From Companilactobacillus bobalius (GTDB lineage: Bacteria > Bacillota > Bacilli > Lactobacillales > Lactobacillaceae): DNA of 5,071 bases. The stretch's first letter is position 1. Each line of letters starts with the position of its first letter. The DNA is taken from contig NZ_LNUA01000024.1 of assembly GCF_009764355.1 (NCBI RefSeq), positions 1 through 5,071 on the forward strand, in the 5' to 3' direction. Of this stretch, positions 1-4,245 are shown one piece after another. Made by a program: the position numbers and the translations under genes. The notes beneath the pieces were generated by a model. That model saw nothing but the letters and a program-made list of their open reading frames with translations, was not told the origin of the DNA and did no database searches.

Positions 1-348
1 TACAAGCGTACCTTGGATATTCACCGAACACTAGGGTTGCTCTTGCACACTCAAGTCTCGATTCAGCAATTGCTTAAGCTGCCAGCGGAATGCTTTCATC
101 CTAAACCAAAAGTAAACAGTGTCTTAATAAAACTTACCCGCCATACCACAGATGTTCCAGATAAATATTGGAAGCTATATACGTACTTTGTTTCAAAATG
201 GGTCAATCGAGAATATCGTCAACTGTTTACTAAAAATCAGTTTCATCAAGCAATGAAACACGCCAAAGTAAACAATTTAAGTACCATTACTTATGAGCAA
301 GTATTGTCTATTTTTAATAGTTATCTATTATTTAACGGGAGGAAATAA
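1..348 (+). CDS. erm(B): erm(B) rRNA adenine N6-methyltransferase, C-terminal part (continues from 5071)
   Basis: This reads in frame from base 1 as residues 131-245 of ErmB, starting [11 protein letters not shown] and ending SYLLFNGRK before TAA at 346-348. It is the C-terminal helical, RNA-contacting part of the 23S rRNA A2058 dimethyltransferase that blocks macrolide, lincosamide and streptogramin B binding. The N-terminal catalytic half lies at 4454-4843 at the other end of the window. Base 1 corresponds to base 4844, so joining the ends gives exactly 245 codons, the normal ErmB length. This copy of the overlap is the better one: its protein matches the ErmB sequence I know, while the copy at the window end has two substitutions and a frameshift. 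Identification is from memory of the ErmB sequence and is very confident. Confidence 0.97.
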   Translation, partial: YKRTLDIHRTLGLLLHTQVSIQQLLKLPAECFHPKPKVNSVLIKLTRHTTDVPDKYWKLYTYFVSKWVNREYRQLFTKNQFHQAMKHAKVNNLSTITYEQVLSIFNSYLLFNGRK

Positions 349-352
349 TTCT

Positions 353-371
353 ATGAGTCGCTTTTGTAAAT
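353..371 (+). other. truncated erm(B) downstream flank (start of the small ORF MSRFCK)
   Basis: Four bases after the erm(B) stop an ATG begins a reading frame with MSRFCK. In many erm(B) elements this is the start of a short conserved ORF of unknown function. Here the familiar sequence stops at about base 371 and the frame runs into relaxase-gene DNA in the wrong register, closing at 485-487 after 44 codons. The chimeric peptide is very unlikely to be functional. The value of this stretch is that it marks the right-hand edge of the acquired erm(B) block. The comparison with the usual flank is from memory. Confidence 0.6.
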
Positions 372-591
372 GTTGGAGAAAGAGAATAAATCGCTTAAAA
401 ACGAAATTAAGGGCATTTACAGAGGTTTTAATCAGTTTATGGAAAATACCCTTGGTGCAACTGTTGGACAAGCTAAAAAGCTCATGAATAACCTTGTGAG
501 CGAAATTAAAGAGTTTGTAAAAGGTGGAGAGTTTGAAAAAATTCATAGAAATGAAACTCGAACACGAGATAGAGATGAATTAAGTCGTTAG
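372..591 (+). pseudogene. 3' fragment of a MobV relaxase gene (second copy)
   Basis: The frame encodes a 73-residue tail starting [16 protein letters not shown] and ending RDRDELSR, with TAG at 589-591. It corresponds to the last 72 or so residues of the complete relaxase at 2298-3509. Bases 372-421 are identical to 3290-3339, the middle is clearly diverged (FNQFMENTLGATVGQAKK against [18 protein letters not shown]), and the last 27 residues are identical except R for Q. The offset of 2,918 bases holds across the whole coding part, so there are no indels. The fragment lacks the catalytic domain. An ATG at 370-372 opens the frame but has no ribosome binding site, so expression is doubtful. It is a remnant of a related but not identical plasmid, joined directly to the erm(B) flank. 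Confidence 0.85.
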
Positions 592-642
592 AAGCTCATA
601 TTTGCGTTTTAAGGCGTTTTAAATCAATTCGAGTATATTTAT

Positions 643-784
643 ACCTGTTTGGTCTTTTCGTCGGCATAAGCGTTAAAAATGGCAATAGAAAAAGCTGCAA
701 GGGCGAACGTAGTGAGTGCATTTACCCTTGCAGCTTTTTTTGTTGTCATTTAGCTTTTGCATAGACGACGGAAAGCCAACAGGT
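643..784. other. Long imperfect hairpin, candidate lagging-strand origin (copy A)
   Basis: The left arm ACCTGTTTGGTCTTTTCGTCG at 643-663 pairs with the right arm CGACGGAAAGCCAACAGGT at 766-784, with bulged T at two places and one T-G wobble. Inside it lies a second strong stem (689-739). Long hairpins downstream of mob in rolling-circle plasmids often act as single-strand origins, where host RNA polymerase primes the lagging strand. I do not see a clean copy of the CS-6 (TAGCGT) motif of ssoA, so the type is unassigned. The function is inference. The structure is supported by compensatory differences with copy B. Confidence 0.55.
689..741. terminator. 15-bp stem with T-run, likely rho-independent terminator after erm(B)
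   Basis: AAAAAGCTGCAAGGG at 689-703 pairs perfectly with CCCTTGCAGCTTTTT at 725-739 around a 21-base loop, and seven T follow the stem core (735-741). It would end erm(B) and relaxase-tail transcripts before they reach the replication origin. The A-run on the left means it could also work on the minus strand. It sits inside the larger hairpin 643-784, so it may serve the single-strand origin as well. Confidence 0.65.
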
Positions 785-816
785 GTGAATGTTTAGCTAC
801 TTTTCAGAGGCATGAT

Positions 817-853
817 CAAACGCATTGCGTTTGTGGGTGTGGGCAACGCCCGC
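817..853. other. Two small hairpins at the end of repeat copy A
   Basis: CAAACGC at 817-823 pairs with GCGTTTG at 827-833 around ATT. GTGGGC at 839-844 pairs with GCCCGC at 848-853 around AAC, with one T-G wobble. Both hairpins recur in copy B (3731-3747 and 3754-3769), the first identically and the second with a different loop. Function unknown; possibly part of the same origin structure. Confidence 0.5.
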
Positions 854-918
854 GGTTTTATTAGTTTTTAGGAATTGGGAAGCAAACTGGGGGGAGATTT
901 TGAAAAAATCGACCAACT

Positions 919-964
919 CATGGGGGCACTACGACACCCCCCATGTGTCCATTGTCCATTGTCC
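919..964 (+). other. dso: Leading-strand (double-strand) replication origin: nick hairpin and adjacent Rep-binding repeats
   Basis: CATGGGGG at 919-926 pairs with CCCCCATG at 938-945. This exposes an 11-base loop, CACTACGACAC, that contains the pMV158-family nick motif ACTACG/AC, so cleavage is expected between G933 and A934. Directly after the hairpin come short direct repeats, (T)GTGTCC then ATTGTCC twice (945-964), which are candidate RepB binding repeats. In pMV158 itself the bind site lies further from the nick; here the two touch. RepB encoded at 1407-2045 is the expected initiator. The nick position is inferred from family knowledge. Confidence 0.85.
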
Positions 965-1046
965 AAATAGATAAAAAGATTAAATGTCTTGTAAATACCT
1001 TTATATGAACGTTTTAAGCACCTATTTCGAGGTGAAAAAAAGTTTT

Positions 1047-1089
1047 TTGTAAAATCTTGTATTCCTGTCGTATGTATAATATAATTACA
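1047..1089 (+). promoter_or_regulatory. Promoter of copG-repB with possible CopG operator
   Basis: A perfect -10 box TATAAT lies at 1075-1080. The best -35 candidates are poorly spaced (TTGTAA at 1047-1052, 22 bases away) or weak. TGTA at 1073-1076 and TACA at 1086-1089 bracket an AT-rich pseudo-palindrome over the -10 box, a plausible site for a ribbon-helix-helix repressor. In pMV158, CopG represses the equivalent promoter. The operator assignment here is tentative. Confidence 0.5.
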
Positions 1090-1127
1090 GTGTAAAAGAG
1101 ATTTTGAAGAGAATTGAGGTGTATTTT

Positions 1128-1283
1128 GTGGTTGAAGTTGAGAAGAAAAAAGTGACTTTATCTTTACCTGTTGAATCGAATGACAAACTAGAAAAAATGG
1201 CACAAAAATATGGAATGACTAAATCAGGTTTGGTTACATTTTTAATTAATCAAGCTGATGATAAGGGGACTATTTTTAAATAA
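1128..1283 (+). CDS. copG: CopG-family ribbon-helix-helix copy-number repressor
   Basis: This 51-codon gene starts at GTG 1128 after the ribosome binding site GAGGTG (1116-1121, 6-base gap) and ends with TAA 1281-1283. The product contains KKVTLSLPVESNDKLEKMA (about residues 7-25), which fits the single beta-strand and first helix of a ribbon-helix-helix protein. YGMTKSGLVTFLINQA (about 28-43) fits the turn and second helix, matching pMV158 CopG in layout. CopG dimers bind the operon promoter and repress copG-repB transcription, keeping copy number steady. It is followed by repB after 123 bases that carry the antisense-RNA target, the normal order of this family. It is slightly longer than the 45-residue pMV158 protein and starts with GTG. 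The gene is short and a generic ORF finder can miss it. Confidence 0.88.
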   Translation: MVEVEKKKVTLSLPVESNDKLEKMAQKYGMTKSGLVTFLINQADDKGTIFK

Positions 1284-1335
1284 AAAAAGCCCTGCTAGGA
1301 AGATAGCAAGGGCTCGCAAGATTTGGTTTTCTTTG
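1282..1335 (-). ncRNA. Counter-transcribed RNA (RNA II type) regulating repB
   Basis: Read on the minus strand, AGCCCTTGCT (1314-1305), loop ATCTTCCT and AGCAGGGCT (1296-1288) form a stem with one bulge, followed by seven T (1288-1282). This is a clean rho-independent terminator facing opposite to repB and placed just after copG. pMV158-family plasmids encode a roughly 50-base antisense RNA at exactly this place that blocks repB translation. The 5' end is uncertain: TTGATA at 1358-1353 on the minus strand is a possible -35 box, but I see no good -10 box. The start coordinate is therefore approximate. Confidence 0.6.
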
Positions 1336-1371
1336 ATTTCGCAACTCAAGTTTATCAAATTTTCCCTTGTT

Positions 1372-1395
1372 TTCCTAGTAGAGTAACTAGGAAGG
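1372..1395 (+). promoter_or_regulatory. repB ribosome binding site sequestered in a hairpin
   Basis: TTCCTAGT at 1372-1379 pairs perfectly with ACTAGGAA at 1386-1393 around the loop AGAGTA. The right arm contains most of the only Shine-Dalgarno-like run, AGGAAGG at 1389-1395, which lies 11 bases before the ATG at 1407. A second CTAGGAA at 1295-1301, inside the antisense-RNA target, could pair with TTCCTAG instead and free the site. This suggests a switch controlled by the antisense RNA (inference). Confidence 0.6.
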
Positions 1396-1406
1396 TGTAG
1401 AAAAAT

Positions 1407-2045
1407 ATGGAAAATGAAAATAGAACAGATTGGGCATTGCCTAGAAAGAATTTAAATCCAAAAACTAAACAGCCTTATAAGCGAGGTCGTAACTGGTGGA
1501 TTGTTGTTTATCCTGAAAGTTTGCCAGAGAATTGGAAAGAGATTATTTCAACTGAACCTGTGGCAATTAGTCCATTACATGATAAAGATGTTAATGCAGA
1601 CGGAACAAAGAAAAAGCCGCATTATCATATAGTTTTTAATTACAAGGGCAATAAATCATTTGAACAAATGGACGAAATGGCAAGAGCTTTAAGGGCACCG
1701 ATTCCTGAAAGAATAAGTGGTTTAACTGGTGCTGTTAGATATTTAACGCATATGGATAATCCTGAAAAGTATCAATACGATAATACAGAAATACAAGTGT
1801 TTGGTGGATTTGACCTTGAAAGTTGTTTAGCGTTATCTACTGGTGATAAAAGACAAGCGTTAAAAGAAATGCTTGGTTTTATTTCGGATAACAATATTAT
1901 GCATTTAAAAGATTTTGCTGATTATTGTATGTCTGACCGAGCTCCTGCTGGTTGGTTCGAATTGCTAACAGAGAGGAATACTCTTTTTATAAAAGAGTAC
2001 ATAAAATCGAATTGGCAAAAAGAAAACCAAGTTTATAAAGAGTGA
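1407..2045 (+). CDS. repB: RepB-type rolling-circle replication initiator (Rep_2 family HUH endonuclease)
   Basis: The 212-residue product is close to the 210 residues of pMV158 RepB. It nicks the plus strand at the origin 919-964 and primes leading-strand replication from the free 3' end. The HUH metal-binding pair is PHYHIV with H72 and H74, and the extra ligands of this family fit PLHDKD with H58 and D61. The catalytic tyrosine is most likely Y112 in RYLTHMDNPEK. Residues beyond about 135 correspond to the oligomerisation domain. The ATG at 1407 was chosen because it is preceded by AGGAAGG, fits the family length and begins the conserved N terminus. It is co-transcribed with copG and followed by a terminator at 2066. 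Expression is probably limited by CopG, the antisense RNA and the hidden ribosome binding site. No truncation or missing motif is seen. Confidence 0.96.
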   Translation: MENENRTDWALPRKNLNPKTKQPYKRGRNWWIVVYPESLPENWKEIISTEPVAISPLHDKDVNADGTKKKPHYHIVFNYKGNKSFEQMDEMARALRAPIPERISGLTGAVRYLTHMDNPEKYQYDNTEIQVFGGFDLESCLALSTGDKRQALKEMLGFISDNNIMHLKDFADYCMSDRAPAGWFELLTERNTLFIKEYIKSNWQKENQVYKE

Positions 2046-2065
2046 GGAATTAAATAAAAAATATG

Positions 2066-2099
2066 CCCCCTGCTGAAAAGCCAAGGGGGTTATTTTTTT
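2066..2099 (+). terminator. Terminator of the copG-repB operon
   Basis: CCCCCT at 2066-2071 pairs with AGGGGG (2084-2089), and an inner GCT/AGC pair closes a GAAA tetraloop. The run TTATTTTTTT follows. It lies 20 bases after the repB stop and has the form of a strong rho-independent terminator. Confidence 0.85.
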
Positions 2100-2106
2100 G
2101 TGTTTT

Positions 2107-2141
2107 AAGAGTTGGATTACATGAGCCAACTCTTTGTTTTT
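2107..2141. terminator. Second terminator-like hairpin upstream of oriT
   Basis: AAGAGTTGG at 2107-2115 pairs with CCAACTCTT at 2126-2134, and TTGTTTTTT follows. It could back up the repB terminator or form part of the structured region preceding the transfer origin. Confidence 0.55.
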
Positions 2142-2142
2142 T

Positions 2143-2196
2143 GTATCAGCTAATTGCACCATAAGGGTGCGCTGATACTCGGCTCAAAAGAGCCGA
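2143..2196. other. Tandem hairpins between repB and oriT, possible single-strand origin or oriT flank
   Basis: GTATCAGC at 2143-2150 pairs with GCTGATAC at 2171-2178, enclosing GCACC/GGTGC (2156-2160 with 2166-2170). Immediately after, TCGGCTC at 2179-2185 pairs with GAGCCGA at 2190-2196 around AAAA. Stacked hairpins of this kind just before mob are common in this plasmid family, where an ssoU-type origin may lie. I cannot assign the type from sequence alone. No coding signal is seen in 2046-2230. Confidence 0.45.
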
Positions 2197-2230
2197 ATAA
2201 GCCGTCTGCAAGACCCCTCGGCGAGCCCAC

Positions 2231-2265
2231 CTTTACGAAGTAAAGTATAGTGGGTTATACTTTAC
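2231..2265 (+). other. oriT: Origin of transfer (MobV/pMV158 type), overlapping a probable mob promoter
   Basis: CTTTAC at 2231-2236 pairs with GTAAAG at 2240-2245. Alternatively GTAAAGTATA (2240-2249) pairs with TATACTTTAC (2256-2265), a perfect 10-bp inverted repeat around GTGGGT. This matches the pMV158 oriT plan, in which MobM cuts within TAGTGTG/TTA; here the strand reads TAGTGGG/TTA, so the nick is expected between G2254 and T2255. TATACT at 2256-2261 can serve as a -10 box with TTTACG at 2232-2237 as a weak -35. The relaxase would then repress its own promoter when bound, as reported for pMV158. Confidence 0.85.
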
Positions 2266-2297
2266 ATGGAAGCTGTCCCGAAGTTAGGAGTGTTTAT

Positions 2298-3509
2298 ATG
2301 TCATTTGTAGTGGCGAGAATGCAGAAGGTAAAATCAGGAAATTTAGTTGGGGTAGGTAATCATAATCAGAGAAATACAGACAATCATTCCAACAAAGATA
2401 TTGATGTTGAACGGTCACATTTAAATTATGATTTGGTCAATCGGACAGAAAATTATAAACGAGATATTGAGCAATTTATTAACGACAACAAATCAAGTAG
2501 TCGTGCTGTCAGAAAAGATGCTGTATTAATAAACGAATGGATCATAACTTCTGACAACCAATTTTTTAAAGATAAAGATAGTAAAGAAATTAAAGATTAT
2601 TTTGAAGTTGCTAAATCATATTTTTCAGAAAAATTTGGTGATGAGAATATCCGCTATGCTCAAGTTCACTTAGACGAAACGACACCGCATATGCACTTAG
2701 GAATTGTGCCGTTTAATGACGAACACAAGCTATCAGCAAAGACTGTTTTTAATCGTCAAGCCTTACAAGCGGTACAAGACGAATTGCCAAAGTATTTAAA
2801 TGAGCGTGGTTTTGAGCTTGAACGTGGCGAAAAAGGGTCAGAGCGTAAAAATTTAACAGTGCCTGAATATAAAAAGGCAAAGGATGAATTAAAAGAGCTG
2901 ACTACCACGCTGGAACAGCGGAAGTCAGAAGTTTTAGCGTTATCGAACGATAAAACACCAACAATCAAGAAAGAAAGTTTAGATTTAAAAGACGAAACGA
3001 AAACGGTCAAAGTACCAAGTGGCGAAACCATTGGTATTGGTAAGTTGCGACATGAATTTACGAAAAATGAAGAACGAAAAACAGGAAATGTGATTATCCC
3101 TGAAGATAAATTAAATGCCTTAATACAAGGCTATGAAGATTTATATAAATCGAATGAGAAACTAAAGAAATATGCGGAAACTGATTTACCTAAGCGGATT
3201 GACTATGTAAAAGAAAAATACAAGGAAGTAGTGCGTGATTTCAACGATTTAGCAGATAGATATAATAATAATCTAGAGAAAATTGATTCGTTGGAGAAAG
3301 AGAATAAATCGCTTAAAAACGAAATTAAGGGCATTTACAAAGGGTTTAAAGAGTACTTTAAAGATTCTAAGCAAGTTACAACTGAACAGGTTAAAACGCT
3401 TGTTAGTGGCGTTTTAGACAAAGTAAAAGAATTTGTAAAAGGTGGAGAATTTGAAAAAATTCATAGAAATGAAACTCAAACACGAGATAGAGATGAATTA
3501 AGTCGTTAG
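2298..3509 (+). CDS. mob: MobV-family mobilization relaxase (Mob/Pre)
   Basis: The product has 403 residues, starting [16 protein letters not shown] at ATG 2298 after AGGAG (2286-2290, 7-base gap). A GTG at 2250 in the same frame lies inside oriT and has no ribosome binding site, so it is rejected as start. It nicks oriT at about 2254 and pilots the plasmid strand into a recipient using another element's conjugation machinery. H22 sits where the MobM nucleophile is, SHLNYDL (40-46) is a conserved motif, and [10 protein letters not shown] (124-133) is the metal-binding signature. The N-terminal 200 residues carry the relaxase domain. The remainder is charged, lysine/glutamate-rich and probably coiled-coil. 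It is shorter than pMV158 MobM (494 residues) but near the pUB110/pT181 Pre length. The last 72 codons fall in repeat copy B and recur at 372-591. Confidence 0.95.
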   Translation: MSFVVARMQKVKSGNLVGVGNHNQRNTDNHSNKDIDVERSHLNYDLVNRTENYKRDIEQFINDNKSSSRAVRKDAVLINEWIITSDNQFFKDKDSKEIKDYFEVAKSYFSEKFGDENIRYAQVHLDETTPHMHLGIVPFNDEHKLSAKTVFNRQALQAVQDELPKYLNERGFELERGEKGSERKNLTVPEYKKAKDELKELTTTLEQRKSEVLALSNDKTPTIKKESLDLKDETKTVKVPSGETIGIGKLRHEFTKNEERKTGNVIIPEDKLNALIQGYEDLYKSNEKLKKYAETDLPKRIDYVKEKYKEVVRDFNDLADRYNNNLEKIDSLEKENKSLKNEIKGIYKGFKEYFKDSKQVTTEQVKTLVSGVLDKVKEFVKGGEFEKIHRNETQTRDRDELSR

Positions 3510-3559
3510 AAGCTCATATTTGCGTTCTAAGACGTTTTAAATCAATTCGAGTATATTTA

Positions 3560-3706
3560 CACGTGATTATTACTTTTCGTCGGCATAAGCGTTTAAAATG
3601 GCTATAAATAATAAAGACAAGGGCGAACAACGTGAGCAACGTTTACCCTTGTCTTTTTATTTTAGGCATTTAGCTTTTGCTGAGCGACGAAAAGTAATTA
3701 CGTGAT
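3560..3706. other. Long hairpin, candidate lagging-strand origin (copy B)
   Basis: ATTACTTTTCGTCG at 3569-3582 pairs perfectly with CGACGAAAAGTAAT at 3685-3698. The stem extends through CACGT (3560-3564) with ACGTG (3700-3704) across a small internal loop. The distal arm sequence differs from copy A, yet pairing is kept. The position right after mob and the nested stem fit a single-strand origin. The function is inferred. Confidence 0.55.
3613..3658. terminator. Inner stem of copy B, probable mob terminator
   Basis: AAAGACAAGGG at 3613-3623 pairs with CCCTTGTCTTT at 3646-3656, and the T-run extends to 3658. The loop contains CAACGT twice. Copy A has a different but equally paired stem here. 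It is a likely rho-independent terminator for the relaxase transcript and may also be an element of the lagging-strand origin. Confidence 0.6.
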
Positions 3707-3730
3707 AAAGCTACTTTTCAGAGGCATGAT

Positions 3731-3769
3731 CAAACGCATTGCGTTTGTCAGGGGTGGGCGGAAGCCCAC
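3731..3769. other. Two small hairpins at the end of repeat copy B
   Basis: CAAACGC at 3731-3737 pairs with GCGTTTG at 3741-3747. GTGGGC at 3754-3759 pairs with GCCCAC at 3764-3769 around GGAA. They are the equivalents of 817-853 in copy A. Function unknown. Confidence 0.5.
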
Positions 3770-3776
3770 GGTTTTT

Positions 3777-3808
3777 AAAAGGGTTTTTGCGGAGCAAAAT
3801 ACCCTTTT
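3777..3808. terminator. 14-bp hairpin between repeat copy B and the RSB-like site
   Basis: AAAAGGGTTTTTGC at 3777-3790 pairs with GCAAAA (3794-3799) and ACCCTTTT (3801-3808), with one bulged T at 3800 and a GGA loop. The pyrimidine-rich TTTTCTTCTT follows. It could be a bidirectional terminator separating mob from the erm(B) block or an arm of the adjacent single-strand origin. Confidence 0.5.
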
Positions 3809-3810
3809 CT

Positions 3811-3868
3811 TCTTATCTTGATACTATTAGGGGTCCCGAGCGCCTACGAGGAATTTGTATCGATAAGA
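3811..3868. other. Candidate ssoA/RSB-type single-strand origin
   Basis: TCTTATC (3811-3817) and GATAC (3820-3824) pair with GTATC (3857-3861) and GATAAGA (3862-3868), with a two-base bulge. They enclose GGGTCCCGAGCGCCTACGAG (3831-3850). From memory, this enclosed sequence resembles the recombination-site B segment that forms part of ssoA-type lagging-strand origins in several small Gram-positive plasmids. I do not find the CS-6 motif, so the assignment is tentative. Confidence 0.5.
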
Positions 3869-4182
3869 AATAGATTTAAAAATTTCGCTGTTATTTTGTA
3901 CATTTAACTTGACGGTGACATCTCTCTATTGTGAGTTATTAGTGGTACAGTTTTCAACCGTTTTAATTATAAAAAAGTGGTGCATTTTTAAATTGGCACA
4001 AACAGGTAACGGTTATTGCAGGTGTATTTCTTATCTATGGGTTTAACATGGATTTTATCATTAAAATCATGAGTATTGTCCGAGAGTGATTGGTCTTGCG
4101 TATGGTTAACCCTAAAGTTATGGAAATAAGACTTAGAAGCAAACTTAAGAGTGTGTTGATAGTGCATTATCTTAAAATTTTG
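3869..4182. other. Upstream flank of erm(B), no convincing gene
   Basis: This AT-rich stretch holds no gene with a proper start. From about 3907 onward it matches, from memory, the sequence usually found upstream of erm(B) in enterococcal and streptococcal elements, so the left edge of the acquired block lies somewhere in 3869-3907. No insertion-sequence inverted repeat is visible. A short frame at 3973-4089 reads like the C-terminal end of a membrane protein and is discussed as a finding. Confidence 0.5.
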
Positions 4183-4188
4183 TATAAT
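4156..4188 (+). promoter_or_regulatory. erm(B) promoter
   Basis: A perfect TATAAT lies at 4183-4188. TTGATA at 4156-4161 is a -35-like hexamer but 21 bases away; the hexamer at the ideal distance (TAGTGC, 4160-4165) is weak. Transcription would start at about 4195, about 50 bases before the leader peptide. This is the known erm(B) promoter region. Confidence 0.75.
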
Positions 4189-4245
4189 AGGAATTGAAGT
4201 TAAATTAGATGCTAAAAATTTGTAATTAAGAAGGAGGGATTCGTC

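Larger units (their letters stand above)
372..859 (+). repeat. Direct repeat copy A: mob 3' end plus following hairpin region
   Basis: This segment matches copy B (3290-3775) from GTTGGAGAAAG at the left edge to CGG-TTTT at the right edge. Shared blocks include the coding tail, 592-640 (three mismatches seen), 654-675 (CTTTTCGTCGGCATAAGCGT) and 798-833 (CTACTTTTCAGAGG followed by the CAAACGC/GCGTTTG hairpin). The differing blocks are mainly hairpin arms and loops. The copies have the same orientation and flank dso-copG-repB-oriT-mob on one side and the erm(B) block on the other. Confidence 0.9.
3290..3775 (+). repeat. Direct repeat copy B: mob 3' end plus following hairpin region
   Basis: This is the partner of 372-859, here contiguous with the intact relaxase gene. 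It is identical over the first 50 bases, diverged in the central part of the coding tail, nearly identical around the stop codon, and diverged again in the hairpin arms. The right edge lies at the TTTT after CACGG, beyond which the two copies lead into different DNA (a hairpin pair here, the replication origin in copy A). Confidence 0.9.

Noticed and set aside
328..546. Minus-strand frame across the erm(B)/mob junction
   Set aside because: Spans a recombination junction and mirrors the mob fragment; no ribosome binding site or family signal.
945..964. CRISPR-like short repeats
   Set aside because: Only two and a half 7-base units directly beside the nick site, fitting Rep-binding repeats; no spacers.
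868..1203. 111-codon minus-strand frame
   Set aside because: It covers the replication origin, the promoter and the start of copG, shows no family resemblance and has no credible start signal.
1965..2162. 65-codon minus-strand frame over the repB end and terminators
   Set aside because: Covers two terminator hairpins and has no recognisable product.
2250..2297. N-terminal extension of the relaxase from a GTG at 2250
   Set aside because: It lies inside oriT, has no ribosome binding site, and the family N terminus (MSxxVARMQK) begins exactly at ATG 2298 with AGGAG upstream.
2756..3031. 91-codon minus-strand frame inside mob
   Set aside because: Serine-rich antisense shadow of the lysine/glutamate-rich relaxase.
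3909..3932. Promoter TTGACG / TATTGT
   Set aside because: The boxes are only 12 bases apart, too close for a standard sigma-A promoter, and no gene follows.
3869..4182. Insertion sequence (for example IS1216) beside erm(B)
   Set aside because: No transposase frame, terminal inverted repeat or target duplication is visible.
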